Assembly (NCBI RefSeq): GCF_009689585.1
Contig: NZ_AP018694.1
Span: 1,798,001-1,862,000, forward strand
DNA from: Aquipluma nitroreducens
GTDB taxonomy: Bacteria > Bacteroidota > Bacteroidia > Bacteroidales > Prolixibacteraceae
Length of the DNA: 64,000 nucleotides
Direction of reading: 5' to 3'
Made by a program: the position numbers and the translations under genes
In this document: one piece after another, positions 42,881 to 51,561 of the stretch
Layout: every line of letters begins with the position of its first letter
Position numbering within the stretch: the first letter of the stretch is position 1
Notes under the pieces: generated by a model
Databases searched by the model: none
Told to the model about the DNA's origin: nothing
What the model saw: only the letters and a program-made list of their open reading frames with translations

Positions 42881-43810
42881 ATGAAGATAAAAGTCCTTTC
42901 AGTAAATACCTCAGAAAAAAAAGGAACTGTAAAAAAGCCAGTGGATACCATTCGGTTAACTGATATTGGAGTCGTTGGCGATGCTCACTCGGGCAAATGG
43001 CACCGTCAGGTTAGCCTACTGGCAAACGAAAGTATTGCTAAATTCTCGGAAGAAGCAGGCCGTAACATTAAATTCGGCGAATTTGCTGAAAACATTACTA
43101 CGGAAGGCTTACTACTGCACGAATGCCGTCCGCTCGACCGTTTCCGGAATGAAAATCTGGAACTGGAAGTCACCCAGATTGGGAAAAAATGCCACGGCGA
43201 TAACTGCTCCATTTTTCGCGAAGTGGGCAATTGCGTGATGCCCAAAGAAGGCATTTTTGCACGTGTTATCCACAGCGGAAACCTGAAGGCTGGCGACCAG
43301 TTGGAATACCTGCCCAAAGTGATCAACATTCAGATCATCACTTTGAGCGACAGGGCCAGCGCCGGCGAATATGCCGATAAAAGCGGTCCCCAAATCAAAA
43401 ATCTGGCTGAAACTTTTTTTTCAGGAATTAAAAGACAAACTGCAGTTACAAATCATTTAATTTCTGATGATCAGGAACAACTTGCACAACTGATTGAGTT
43501 CGCCATTTCGCAGCAAGTTGATGTGGTTTTTACAACCGGTGGCACTGGAATTGGACCGCGAGACATTACACCGGAAACGGTTCGCCCGTTGCTCGATAAG
43601 GAAATTCCGGGAATCATGGAACTGATTCGGGTAAAATATGGGATGGAAAAACCTGCGGCCTTGCTGAGTCGCAGTATTGCTGGTGTTTCGGGCAAAACAC
43701 TCATTTACACTTTGCCCGGAAGTGTAAAAGCTGTAACCGAATACTGCAACGAAATTCTCCCAACTATCGAACATTCATTGTATATGATTGAAGGGATTGA
43801 CAGCCATTAA
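42881..43810 (+). CDS. MOSC domain fused to a MogA/MoaB-like molybdopterin domain
   Basis: 309 aa from the ATG at 42881 (an earlier frame start overlaps the end of hydG). The N-terminal MOSC domain (about 1-145) has GVVGDAHSGKWHRQVSLLA and a conserved Cys in GKKCHGDNC, as in sulfur-carrier/Moco-sulfurase-like domains. The C-terminal domain (about 148-305) has the molybdopterin-binding IITLSDRASAGEYADKSGP, FTTGGTGIGPRDITPE and LPGSVKAV motifs of MogA/MoaB. It follows hydG by 17 bp. No other Moco synthesis gene is in the window. A role in Moco or in H-cluster-associated sulfur or metal handling is possible. Confidence 0.85.
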   Translation: MKIKVLSVNTSEKKGTVKKPVDTIRLTDIGVVGDAHSGKWHRQVSLLANESIAKFSEEAGRNIKFGEFAENITTEGLLLHECRPLDRFRNENLELEVTQIGKKCHGDNCSIFREVGNCVMPKEGIFARVIHSGNLKAGDQLEYLPKVINIQIITLSDRASAGEYADKSGPQIKNLAETFFSGIKRQTAVTNHLISDDQEQLAQLIEFAISQQVDVVFTTGGTGIGPRDITPETVRPLLDKEIPGIMELIRVKYGMEKPAALLSRSIAGVSGKTLIYTLPGSVKAVTEYCNEILPTIEHSLYMIEGIDSH

Positions 43811-43860
43811 GAGTGTAAGAGACAAACCTAAGAACCCGAATTTACCAAAGTCTTAAACTC
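43811..43860 (+). terminator. Probable long-loop terminator after the MOSC-MogA gene
   Basis: GAGTGTAAGA (43811-43820) pairs with TCTTAAACTC (43851-43860; one mismatch), followed by a run of seven T. The loop is about 30 nt, so it is weaker than the other terminators. Confidence 0.45.
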
Positions 43861-43904
43861 TTTTTTTGATTGACTTTTTTAACTTTGTAAAAAAACGAAT
43901 ATAA

Positions 43905-44132
43905 ATGGGACACAATGCAATGAAATTAGAGTTGATAGAGTGGCTCACCAAACTTGAAGATAGTGAGACATTGAATTATTTGAAAATAGTAAAAGACTCA
44001 AATGAAAATGCTCAGGACTGGTGGCATGAGTTACCAGAGTCAGTCAAGAATGGTATTCACCAAGGACTTGATGATGTTACAGAAGGACGAATCGTTTCGC
44101 ATAACGATGTGAAAAAGAAATATGGTCTCTAA
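43905..44132 (+). CDS. Antitoxin of a RelE/ParE-type module
   Basis: 75-aa small acidic protein with a helical N-terminus (MKLELIEWLTKLEDSETLNYLKIV) and a central segment SVKNGIHQGLDDVTEGRIVSHNDVKKKYGL typical of Bacteroidota RelB-like antitoxins: GIxQGLDDVxxGRxVSHxxVKKKY. The stop overlaps the toxin start by 11 bp (44122-44132), the usual coupled arrangement. It should bind and neutralise the toxin and may repress the operon. Translation may start at the ATG at 43905 or at 43920. Confidence 0.75.
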   Translation: MGHNAMKLELIEWLTKLEDSETLNYLKIVKDSNENAQDWWHELPESVKNGIHQGLDDVTEGRIVSHNDVKKKYGL

Positions 44133-44421
44133 GTTCAACCTATTTTGGACAGAGGAAGCCATTCGGGATCTGGAAAGTATATTGGATTATCTCTCACAAA
44201 AATGGAGTATAAAAGAAGTCCTCAATTTCAAAAAATCACTTTCCTCGCAGATCAAGTTGATCGAACAATTCCCGACGATTTTTCCTCTTTCAAAATATAA
44301 TCCACGATTAAGAAAGGCTGTTTTGAGTAAGCAAACAATTATTTTCTATGAAATAAAAGATCATTTCATTTACATTGTTTACCTATTTAGCACCGCGCAA
44401 AATTCTGAAAATATTAAATAA
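44122..44421 (+). CDS. RelE/ParE-family toxin
   Basis: 99-aa protein with the RelE/ParE fold: FWTEEAIRDLESILDYLSQKW at the N-terminus, a central basic segment (YNPRLRKAVLSKQTIIFYEI) and a terminal strand IYIVYLFSTAQN. Some members cleave mRNA at the ribosome and others (ParE) inhibit gyrase; the subtype cannot be told. It overlaps the antitoxin gene by 11 bp, and 10 bp separate it from the Lrp-like domain gene. Confidence 0.78.
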   Translation: MVSKFNLFWTEEAIRDLESILDYLSQKWSIKEVLNFKKSLSSQIKLIEQFPTIFPLSKYNPRLRKAVLSKQTIIFYEIKDHFIYIVYLFSTAQNSENIK

Positions 44422-44431
44422 TGCCAATAAC

Positions 44432-44707
44432 ATGATAAACGCCATTATACTCATCAATGCCGAGCGCACCAAAATCAATTCAGTAGCAGAACAATTGGTC
44501 AGTTTGACCGGAATTACAGATGTTTACTCCGTCAGTGGACGATTCGATTTGGTTGCAGTTATCCGACTGCCTCACGCTGAAGATCTGGCTGAACTGATCA
44601 CCGAGAAAGTAACCAAAGTTGAAGGGATAACCCAAACCGAGTCGATGGTAGCTTTCAAAACGCTTTCGAAAAGCGATATGGCCAGCATGTTTGAGCTAGG
44701 CAATTAG
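44432..44707 (+). CDS. Stand-alone Lrp/AsnC ligand-binding domain protein
   Basis: 91 aa from the ATG at 44432. The sequence (INAERTKINSVAEQLVSLTG, then ITDVYSVSGRFDLVAVIRLP and VEGITQTESMVAFKTLS) matches the RAM/AsnC effector domain of Lrp regulators. There is no helix-turn-helix domain, so it is the stand-alone type (SraA-like) that assembles into oligomers and binds amino acids. It begins 10 bp after the toxin gene, but a functional link is unlikely. Confidence 0.82.
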   Translation: MINAIILINAERTKINSVAEQLVSLTGITDVYSVSGRFDLVAVIRLPHAEDLAELITEKVTKVEGITQTESMVAFKTLSKSDMASMFELGN

Positions 44708-44858
44708 CATGAATTGGTATGAAATTGTGTAATATCCATTCATTTTCAATGGGATATTAACAAATCTATTTTTATGTAATTATTCTTTCGGGCTTATTCC
44801 ACATATCAAAAATTGGTTGTATTTTGTCTTCACCTAAAACCACAATTCCGAATAAGCA

Positions 44859-45251
44859 ATGCCTGAAGAAAAAGACATTTCATTTAAGAACCTTTATTTT
44901 AAAATCAGTTCGAAATTTGATTACCTCGAAGTTTTAATTGATGACATCAATTTTTCTGATCAAAAAACCTACATCGCTTCGGTTTCGGTCATTCTTGAAT
45001 ATGCATTAGCCGTTTATCCAAGATACGTTATCATCAATAAACTAAATTCAAAATTCAGGATTATTCCAGAATTATATCCGTTTACTCAAAGAAACATAAT
45101 TGCTCCGCTAAAATCAAACGGGGTCAGAAAAATTATAGTCCTGACAAATGAAGGCGGACAGCGGTACGAGGAGATCGGGAAAGCAGAACCTTTCATTAAA
45201 GCATTTCAGTCAAAAGCTGAGATAATAAAATGGATTTCTGAAAATCCTTAG
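44859..45251 (+). CDS. Conserved-looking small protein, STAS/SpoIIAA-like
   Basis: 130 aa, soluble. The alternating strands and helices and the patch RYVIINKLNSKFRIIPELYPF followed by KSNGVRKIIVLTNEGGQRYE resemble the SpoIIAA/STAS-like fold frequent in Bacteroidota. No catalytic motif. The gene stands alone, with spacers of about 150 bp on each side that show no other gene. Low confidence in the fold. Confidence 0.5.
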   Translation: MPEEKDISFKNLYFKISSKFDYLEVLIDDINFSDQKTYIASVSVILEYALAVYPRYVIINKLNSKFRIIPELYPFTQRNIIAPLKSNGVRKIIVLTNEGGQRYEEIGKAEPFIKAFQSKAEIIKWISENP

Positions 45252-45401
45252 CATATCTGTAAACTCCGAAAGCTCAATCGGAAAACCAGAAACTGTTTCA
45301 TATTTGATTCGAAGGGTATAAACAAAACTACCGATACAACTGTTTCTAATTCTTACAATTAGTCATTTAAGAAAACAGTCCAACTTCAAAATTTAAAAAT
45401 T

Positions 45402-46103
45402 ATGAAACGTAGAAATTTTATTGCCCTTGTCGGGACTTCTTTAGTCGCCGCCCCAGTTTGGTCAAACGTTTACAACTCCAAAATACCAGCACAAAAGGCT
45501 ATTGATGCTACTTTTCCAGAGTTACCATATGCTTACAACGCGCTAGAGCCAGTCATTGATGCAAAAACAATGGAGATTCATTACACGAAACACCACAAAG
45601 CATATTTCAACAATTTTCTGGCAGCCATCAAAGATTCGCCCGCTGCCGAGATGAATTTAACAGACTTATTTGCTGGCATCAGCAAACAGAGCGCTGCCAT
45701 CCGAAATAATGGCGGGGGATATTACAACCATAAGCTTTTCTGGGAAAATATGTCGCCAACAAAGTCGAGTCCTTCAGTTGTTTTGAAAGGCGCCATTGAC
45801 AAAAGTTTTGGAACAATGGATAAATTCAAAGAAGAATTCGCCAATGCCGCAAAGAAGCACTTCGGAAGTGGATGGGCCTGGCTGGTTGCCGGAAAAGATG
45901 GCAATCTCTTCGTAAGCGACACCCTCAATCAGGATAATCCGTTGATGGATGTGGTTGATAAAAAAGGAACTCCGCTCCTTTGTCTCGACGTGTGGGAACA
46001 CGCCTATTACCTTCAATATCAAAACAAAAGAGCCGAATACGTCGACAATTTCTGGGACATTGTGAACTGGGATGTCGTTAGCAAACGATACGAAAACAGA
46101 TAG
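45402..46103 (+). CDS. sodB: Fe/Mn superoxide dismutase with Tat-like signal peptide
   Basis: 233 aa. The N-terminus MKRRNFIALVGTSLVAAPVWS carries a twin-arginine motif before a hydrophobic segment, so the enzyme is probably exported folded through Tat to the periplasm. The catalytic domain has metal ligands His in MEIHYTKHHKAYFNNF, His in YYNHKLFWENMSP, and the pair in CLDVWEHAYYLQYQNKRAEY (Asp and His). Spacing and GGGYYNHKLFW fit Fe/Mn SOD. Exported SOD in this phylum is known in some species and protects against external superoxide. Confidence 0.88.
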   Translation: MKRRNFIALVGTSLVAAPVWSNVYNSKIPAQKAIDATFPELPYAYNALEPVIDAKTMEIHYTKHHKAYFNNFLAAIKDSPAAEMNLTDLFAGISKQSAAIRNNGGGYYNHKLFWENMSPTKSSPSVVLKGAIDKSFGTMDKFKEEFANAAKKHFGSGWAWLVAGKDGNLFVSDTLNQDNPLMDVVDKKGTPLLCLDVWEHAYYLQYQNKRAEYVDNFWDIVNWDVVSKRYENR

Positions 46104-46123
46104 ATTTGATTTAGCTATATTTT

Positions 46124-46156
46124 AGTGAGCGGGTGACTTCGAGTCACCCGCTCACT
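46124..46156. terminator. Strong palindromic terminator
   Basis: AGTGAGCGGGTGACT-TCG-AGTCACCCGCTCACT, a perfect 15-bp stem with a 3-nt loop, just after the sod gene and before the DUF2520 gene. The T-run is short, but the stem is strong. Confidence 0.7.
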
Positions 46157-46216
46157 CGCTTTTATGCCAGTTCTTCACCGTTTTTTTTTTACCTTTCCAA
46201 CATTAAAACAGAAGCC

Positions 46217-47011
46217 ATGATTAAAAATGTTGTAATTATTGGGGCTGGAAATCTGGCCACTCAATTGGCTCTTTCCCTTCACGAAAAGGGAATTCTGGTG
46301 AAACAGGTTTACAGCCGAAAAACAGAAGCCGCATCGGAACTAGCTCGAAAAGTGAATGCCAGTTTTACCAATGATCTGTCTCAACTTCTTCCTGAAACTG
46401 ATTTGTATATTATTGCGGTGAAAGACTCAGCCATTCAGGAAGTACTGGAAAACATTTGGTTAAGAGATGATCAACTGATTGTGCATACCGCTGGCAGCGT
46501 TCCAATGAACATTTTAGAAGGATTCAGTGCAAATTATGGCGTATTTTACCCACTCCAAACCTTTTCAAAATCCAGAAAAATCGATTTCTCAGATATTCCG
46601 ATTTGCATCGAAGCCAATCATCCGTTCAACCTGTTGAAGCTGGAAAAATTGGGAAAAATGCTATCCACGTCTGTTAACCAAATTAATTCTGAGGAACGGA
46701 AAACACTTCACCTGGCTGCAGTTTTTGTCAATAACTTTGTAAATCACCTGTATGCAATTGGTGCGGATATTCTTCACGATAAAAAGCTCGATTTTGATCT
46801 TCTAAAACCTCTCATTCGGGAAACCGCTGAGAAAATTGTTTCGCTGCATCCCATTGATGCCCAAACCGGACCTGCCAAACGAAATGACCAAGACACAATC
46901 AAGACCCAATTAAAAATGCTTCAGGACAGACCGGAGTTTCAGAAAATCTATAGCTTTGCCACCGAAAGTATTTTTCGGCTTCAACAAAAACATGACCATG
47001 ACCTTCTTTAA
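46217..47011 (+). CDS. Rossmann-fold DUF2520 protein (ProC/3-hydroxyisobutyrate dehydrogenase-like)
   Basis: 264 aa from the ATG at 46217; an upstream frame start at 46133 lies in the terminator. The N-terminal NAD(P)-binding fold begins VVIIGAGNLATQLALSLHEKG. The C-terminal domain is DUF2520 (RKTLHLAAVFVNNFVNHLYAI, about 180-205), which recalls short proline/6-phosphogluconate dehydrogenase folds. Its function is unknown, but it is conserved upstream of kdsC-like and maf genes in Bacteroidota, as here. The 3' end overlaps the next gene by about 14-20 bp. Confidence 0.8.
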   Translation: MIKNVVIIGAGNLATQLALSLHEKGILVKQVYSRKTEAASELARKVNASFTNDLSQLLPETDLYIIAVKDSAIQEVLENIWLRDDQLIVHTAGSVPMNILEGFSANYGVFYPLQTFSKSRKIDFSDIPICIEANHPFNLLKLEKLGKMLSTSVNQINSEERKTLHLAAVFVNNFVNHLYAIGADILHDKKLDFDLLKPLIRETAEKIVSLHPIDAQTGPAKRNDQDTIKTQLKMLQDRPEFQKIYSFATESIFRLQQKHDHDLL

Positions 47012-47528
47012 AGAAAGATTAAAAAATATTAAAGCATTCATTTTCGATGTCGATGGAGTATTATCATACGACACTTCACCTCTCGACGAAAGTGGTGACC
47101 CTGTTAGAACTGCAAATGTGAAAGATGGGTTTGCAATCCGTTATGCACTCCAAAATGGATTTCAGATGGCAATCATTACTGGCGCAAATACACAGCGGGT
47201 AAAACTTCGGTATAAAAAACTCGGAGTTGAACACATCTACCTTAACTCGTTTCAAAAAATGGAGTGCCTCGATGACTTTATCGTCAAAACAGGTGTCGCC
47301 AAAAATGAGATTTTGTATATGGGCGACGATCTGGTTGATTTCCCAATTATGAAAGAAGTTGGTATTCCGACTTGCCCGGTCGATGCGGTTCCTGAAGTCA
47401 AAGCCATTTCGATGTACATTTCGGATAAAAAGGGTGGCGAAGGCTGTGTTCGCGATGTGATTGAACAAGTGATGCGGTCGCAGCAAAAATGGTTTGGGCA
47501 GGAAATTAAAGGCATTAAAGCGGATTAA
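46998..47528 (+). CDS. kdsC: KdsC-type HAD phosphatase
   Basis: 176 aa from the ATG at 46998 (or 178 aa from 46992; longer starts are not needed). HAD superfamily: motif I FIFDVDGVLS with Asp nucleophile and DxD, motif II MAIITGANTQRVKLR, motif III Lys in the segment VAKNEILYMGDDLVDFPIM, where GDDLVDFP is motif IV of the KDO-8-phosphate phosphatase subfamily. It hydrolyses KDO-8-phosphate for lipopolysaccharide synthesis. Some Bacteroidota members of this type have other sugar acid phosphate substrates. Cotranscribed with the DUF2520 gene and maf. Confidence 0.82.
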   Translation: MTFFKERLKNIKAFIFDVDGVLSYDTSPLDESGDPVRTANVKDGFAIRYALQNGFQMAIITGANTQRVKLRYKKLGVEHIYLNSFQKMECLDDFIVKTGVAKNEILYMGDDLVDFPIMKEVGIPTCPVDAVPEVKAISMYISDKKGGEGCVRDVIEQVMRSQQKWFGQEIKGIKAD

Positions 47529-47599
47529 AAACAATAAGTTCGAAGTGCCTGGAATTTAACTCCGAATTTTAACCACTCCGAACTCCGAACTTTCATCAT

Positions 47600-48181
47600 A
47601 TGTTTCTTCAGAATCTTGAACAATACGAAATTATACTGGCATCAAAATCTCCGCGTCGTCAGCAGTTGCTGAGCGATTTGGGTCTGAGGTTCAGCGTTCA
47701 GTCCATGGACATTCCGGAGGTTTTTCCTGACAATTTGGGAATGACCGAGGTTTCGGTTTATCTGGCTGAGCTGAAAGCCGAGGCATTTCGTCCACAGCTA
47801 AAAAACAATCAATTGGTGATAACCGCCGACACCATTGTCTGGCTAGATGATCAGGTTCTGAACAAACCAACTGATTATGCCGATGGATTCCGGATGCTGA
47901 AGAAATTATCGGGCAAAAAGCACCAGGTCATAACCGGAGTGTGCTTATTATCCGCGGAGAAAAAAGTGTCGTTTTATGCTTTAACCGATGTCTGGTTCAA
48001 GGAATTAAGCGATGAAGAAATTTGCTATTATCTGGAGTGCTACCAACCGTACGACAAAGCCGGCGCATATGGCATTCAGGAGTGGATTGGCTATATTGGG
48101 ATTTACCGACTTGAGGGTTCATTTTTCAATGTTATGGGGTTGCCGGTTCAGAGTGTTTATGAGCATTTAAAGACCTTCTGA
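47600..48181 (+). CDS. maf: Maf-family nucleoside triphosphate pyrophosphatase
   Basis: 193 aa. Signature LASKSPRRQQLLSDLGL (about 15-31) with the SxRR phosphate-binding motif, then ITADTIVWLDDQVLNKP (about 77-93, metal-binding Asp), then the HQVITGVCLL segment and the PYDKAGAYGIQEWIG motif (about 154-168) typical of Maf/YhdE-type enzymes. It hydrolyses (modified) nucleoside triphosphates to monophosphates to clean the pool and affects septation. Follows kdsC by 71 bp. Confidence 0.92.
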   Translation: MFLQNLEQYEIILASKSPRRQQLLSDLGLRFSVQSMDIPEVFPDNLGMTEVSVYLAELKAEAFRPQLKNNQLVITADTIVWLDDQVLNKPTDYADGFRMLKKLSGKKHQVITGVCLLSAEKKVSFYALTDVWFKELSDEEICYYLECYQPYDKAGAYGIQEWIGYIGIYRLEGSFFNVMGLPVQSVYEHLKTF

Positions 48182-48294
48182 AAACTCAAAGGGAAAATCT
48201 GATCGCCCCGGTGCTTTAAAAAAGGCAATTGCATTTGTAATAATCCAACGGATAAATAGTAACTTGCCACAAAGTCTATCAAAAAATCATTCTC

Positions 48295-49299
48295 ATGAAA
48301 TTACATCGATTGTTGATCATTCTGATCTTCATTGGATCCTTTATTCAGCTATCAGGATGCAAGCACCCCAAGCCTAAAATTGGGATTTTAATGCATGGCT
48401 ATGAAAATGCGCGATGGACGAAAGACAAGGATTATTTGGTTGACAACCTGACTAAAGAAGGTGCTGATATTATGCTTGAAGTTGCTAACGGTGATCAGCA
48501 AAAACAAATTGCACAAGCCCAAACAATGATCAGCAATGGAGTTCAGGTGTTGATAGTAGTTGCAATCAGCCAGGACGAAGCAGCTAAGATCGTTGAATTG
48601 GCCCATAAAGCCAACGTAAAAGTTATAGCTTACGACCGTCTGATCAATGGATGTAAACTGGATTATTACGTTACCACAAATAGTACACATATCGGTGAAC
48701 TTCAGGCCTCGTACCTTACTTCGCTAAAACCCAAAGGCAAATATGCCTTGATTTGCGGATCGAAATACGATGGCAATTCGATGAGACTTTTCCTGGGGCA
48801 AATGAATATCCTGCACCCTCTCATGGAAACCGGAGACATTCAGCTGGTTTACAGCGAATTCACCGAAGATTGGTCTTCGGCTGAGGGAGCCTTACATACC
48901 AAACATATTTTTGAACAAAATACAGATTCGATTACCGCCATTCTTGCCGGAAGCGATGCCATTGCCGATGGTGTACTGGAAGTATTGGAAGAACGCGGTT
49001 TGGAAGGGAAAATAATGGTTTCAGGACAAGATTGTGAGTTAGACAATGTGAAAGCAATCATGAATGGAACTCAAACTTGTGATATCCTAAAACCGTTGAA
49101 AGAAATGGCTTCAATTACTGCAGAACTAGCCGTCTCGCTTGCGCTTAAAAAACCTTTAAAAATGAAGTTTACCTACGAAAGTAATGGGAAGGCACTGGTG
49201 AAATCGATTTTACTTGATGCTTCAATTGTAAACCGAAATAACATTGAGAATACAGTGATTGCCTCCGGATTTCACACTTCGGCTGAGTTAAACCAATAA
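48295..49299 (+). CDS. Periplasmic sugar-binding lipoprotein (XylF/RbsB-like), orphan
   Basis: 334 aa. The signal peptide ends in lipobox LSGC (Cys22). The mature protein is a type I periplasmic-binding fold (KIGILMHGYENARWTKDKDY, then TMISNGVQVLIVVAISQDEAAKI, VKVIAYDRLIN, ITAILAGSDAIADGVLEVL and MVSGQDCELDNVKAI). Tyr-Asp-Arg in VIAYDRLI and Asp in AGSDAIADG resemble sugar-contacting residues of XylF. No ABC permease or ATPase gene is adjacent, so it may feed a distant transporter or serve as a sensor. Confidence 0.8.
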   Translation: MKLHRLLIILIFIGSFIQLSGCKHPKPKIGILMHGYENARWTKDKDYLVDNLTKEGADIMLEVANGDQQKQIAQAQTMISNGVQVLIVVAISQDEAAKIVELAHKANVKVIAYDRLINGCKLDYYVTTNSTHIGELQASYLTSLKPKGKYALICGSKYDGNSMRLFLGQMNILHPLMETGDIQLVYSEFTEDWSSAEGALHTKHIFEQNTDSITAILAGSDAIADGVLEVLEERGLEGKIMVSGQDCELDNVKAIMNGTQTCDILKPLKEMASITAELAVSLALKKPLKMKFTYESNGKALVKSILLDASIVNRNNIENTVIASGFHTSAELNQ

Positions 49300-49405
49300 A
49301 ACCGCAATATAATTCGCTTAAGTTTTCCACTGGTTTATGATTAAAGCACTGACCTGTATTTTCAATTGTTAATTATATTCGCGACTTAAAATAAATTCAG
49401 AAAAA

Positions 49406-51556
49406 ATGTTCAGGAAAAACCTACTCGTTATCGGACTTGTTATGCTTTCCCTTATGCCCGCTGTGGCCAAAGAAGGCATGTGGATTCCAACCCTGCTCAA
49501 TAAATACAACATCGAAGAAATGAAGCAAATGGGCTTCAAACTTACTGCCGAAGATGTCTATAGCGTCAACAAAGCAAGCATGAAAGATGCCGTTGTTCTG
49601 TTTGGAACAGGTTGTACCGGCGAATTGATTTCGGGAGATGGACTTCTGATTACCAATCATCATTGTGGGTTCGACGCGATTCAGAACCACAGTTCGCTCG
49701 AACACGATTATCTGACCAATGGATTTTGGGCAAAAAATCGCGAAGAAGAACTTCCAAATCCTGAATTAAGTGTTCGCTTTTTAAACCGTATGGAAGATGT
49801 CTCAGATCAGATTTTAGCCGGAACTGAAGGCCAGCCAAGCGATTCAGTTTCAGTAGTTATCAACCGAAACACCAAACAAGTTATAGCACAAGCTACCGAA
49901 AAAGGGAAATTTGAGGCTACGGTTCAGCCACTCTTCTACGGAAACCAATATTTCCTATACGTTTACGAAGTTTATACTGATGTGAGATTGGTCGGAGCGC
50001 CTCCATCAGCTGTCGGGAAATTCGGTGGCGATACCGACAACTGGATGTGGCCACGTCATACTGGCGATTTCTCTTACTTCCGTATTTATGCCAACAAAGA
50101 AAATCAGCCGGCCAAATATTCACCTGATAACGTTCCTTACAAGCCGAAGAAATTTTTCAAAATTTCAATCAAAGGCATTCAGCCAAACGATTTTACCCTT
50201 GTGTTTGGCTACCCGGGGAAAACCCAGGAATACTTGCCATCGCAGTCGATCCGGCAAATTATGGAGCAGGGCGATCCCGATAAAATTAAAATCCGCGATC
50301 TGAAACTTCGCCTGTTGGCAGCTGATATGAATAAAGATCCTGAAGTTCGGATTCAATATGCATCGAAATATGCCAACACCAGCAATGCCTGGAAAAAATG
50401 GCAGGGTGAAGTAAAAGGTTTGAAACGGCTGAATGCCATCGAAGCCAAGCTAAATTTCGAAAGCGAATTCAAAAATTGGGTCGAAGCCAATCCGGAACGA
50501 AAAAGTAGATACGGCCAGGTATTGCCGAGCTTCGAAAAGCTTTATGGTGAAATTGCAGGCTACACCAAAGCCAATGATTATTATTCGGAAATCGTTCTCC
50601 GCGGAACCGACATTTTTAACATTGTTTCTTTCTTTGAAGCCATTGACAAGCGCTGGCCTTCCCTGTCACCAGCCGATAAGCAAAAAATACAAAAAGCAAT
50701 TCAACCTAAGCTAAACGAGTATTTCAACGAATACAACCGAGCTACCGACGAAAAAGTCTTTGCAGCTTTGTTGAGCCTTTATGCCAAAGATATGGATCAG
50801 ACCCTTCTTCCTGAAGATTTTAAATCACTGATGAATAAAACAACTCAGCAAGATTTGATCAGCAAAATCTATCAGGAATCCATATTTTCAGATCAGGAAA
50901 AACTAACTAAAGTTACTTCGGCACTGAATGCCAAAAGTTTCAAAACGATCGACCAAGATCCAGTATTTAAAATTTTTAGGAGCCTGAAAAAGCAATTTGA
51001 TTCGAAAGTTGAACCTTATTACACTTCGCTCCAGAAACAAATTGATGGCACAATGAAAACCTACATGGCAGGGATCATGGAAATGAATCAGGGCAAATCC
51101 TTGTGGGCCGATGCCAACAAAACGCTTCGGGTATCTTATGGAAAAGTAGAAGGCTATGAACCAATGGACGGTGTAACCTACTTCTATTACACAACTCTGG
51201 AAGGCATTATGCAAAAAGATAATCCGGCCATTTACGATTACAATGTTCCGCAGGGACTGCGCAATTTGTTCCAATATAAAGACTACGGAAGGTATGGAAA
51301 AAATGGTCAGATGAACGTTTGTTTCACGGCCTCGAACCATACCACAGGAGGAAATTCAGGCAGCCCGGTTATTGATGCCAATGGAAACCTGATTGGGGTA
51401 AATTTCGACCGTTGCTGGGAAGGAACAATGAGCGACCTGATGTTTGATCCGGAACGTTGCCGTAACATTATTCTCGACATCCGGTATGCGCTTTTCATTA
51501 CGGATAAGCTGTCTGGAGCCGGTTATTTACTAAACGAAATGGTGATTGAGGAATAA
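49406..51556 (+). CDS. S46 dipeptidyl peptidase, DPP11-type
   Basis: 716-aa serine peptidase with signal peptide (residues 1-21). Catalytic His is H85 (in NHHCGFDA) and Ser is S651 in TTGGNSGSPV. The residue 18 positions after the Ser is Arg669, in NFDRCWEGTMSD. Porphyromonas gingivalis DPP11 has Ser655 and Arg673, the same spacing, and that Arg confers Asp/Glu preference, whereas DPP7 has Gly there. It removes dipeptides from peptides with acidic penultimate residues in the periplasm. Typical of peptide-fermenting Bacteroidota. Confidence 0.88.
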   Translation: MFRKNLLVIGLVMLSLMPAVAKEGMWIPTLLNKYNIEEMKQMGFKLTAEDVYSVNKASMKDAVVLFGTGCTGELISGDGLLITNHHCGFDAIQNHSSLEHDYLTNGFWAKNREEELPNPELSVRFLNRMEDVSDQILAGTEGQPSDSVSVVINRNTKQVIAQATEKGKFEATVQPLFYGNQYFLYVYEVYTDVRLVGAPPSAVGKFGGDTDNWMWPRHTGDFSYFRIYANKENQPAKYSPDNVPYKPKKFFKISIKGIQPNDFTLVFGYPGKTQEYLPSQSIRQIMEQGDPDKIKIRDLKLRLLAADMNKDPEVRIQYASKYANTSNAWKKWQGEVKGLKRLNAIEAKLNFESEFKNWVEANPERKSRYGQVLPSFEKLYGEIAGYTKANDYYSEIVLRGTDIFNIVSFFEAIDKRWPSLSPADKQKIQKAIQPKLNEYFNEYNRATDEKVFAALLSLYAKDMDQTLLPEDFKSLMNKTTQQDLISKIYQESIFSDQEKLTKVTSALNAKSFKTIDQDPVFKIFRSLKKQFDSKVEPYYTSLQKQIDGTMKTYMAGIMEMNQGKSLWADANKTLRVSYGKVEGYEPMDGVTYFYYTTLEGIMQKDNPAIYDYNVPQGLRNLFQYKDYGRYGKNGQMNVCFTASNHTTGGNSGSPVIDANGNLIGVNFDRCWEGTMSDLMFDPERCRNIILDIRYALFITDKLSGAGYLLNEMVIEE

Positions 51557-51561
51557 AGGCC

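Noticed and set aside
46133-46216. Longer start for the DUF2520 protein
   Set aside because: The extension lies across the strong terminator palindrome at 46124-46156, and the Rossmann motif begins at the ATG at 46217.
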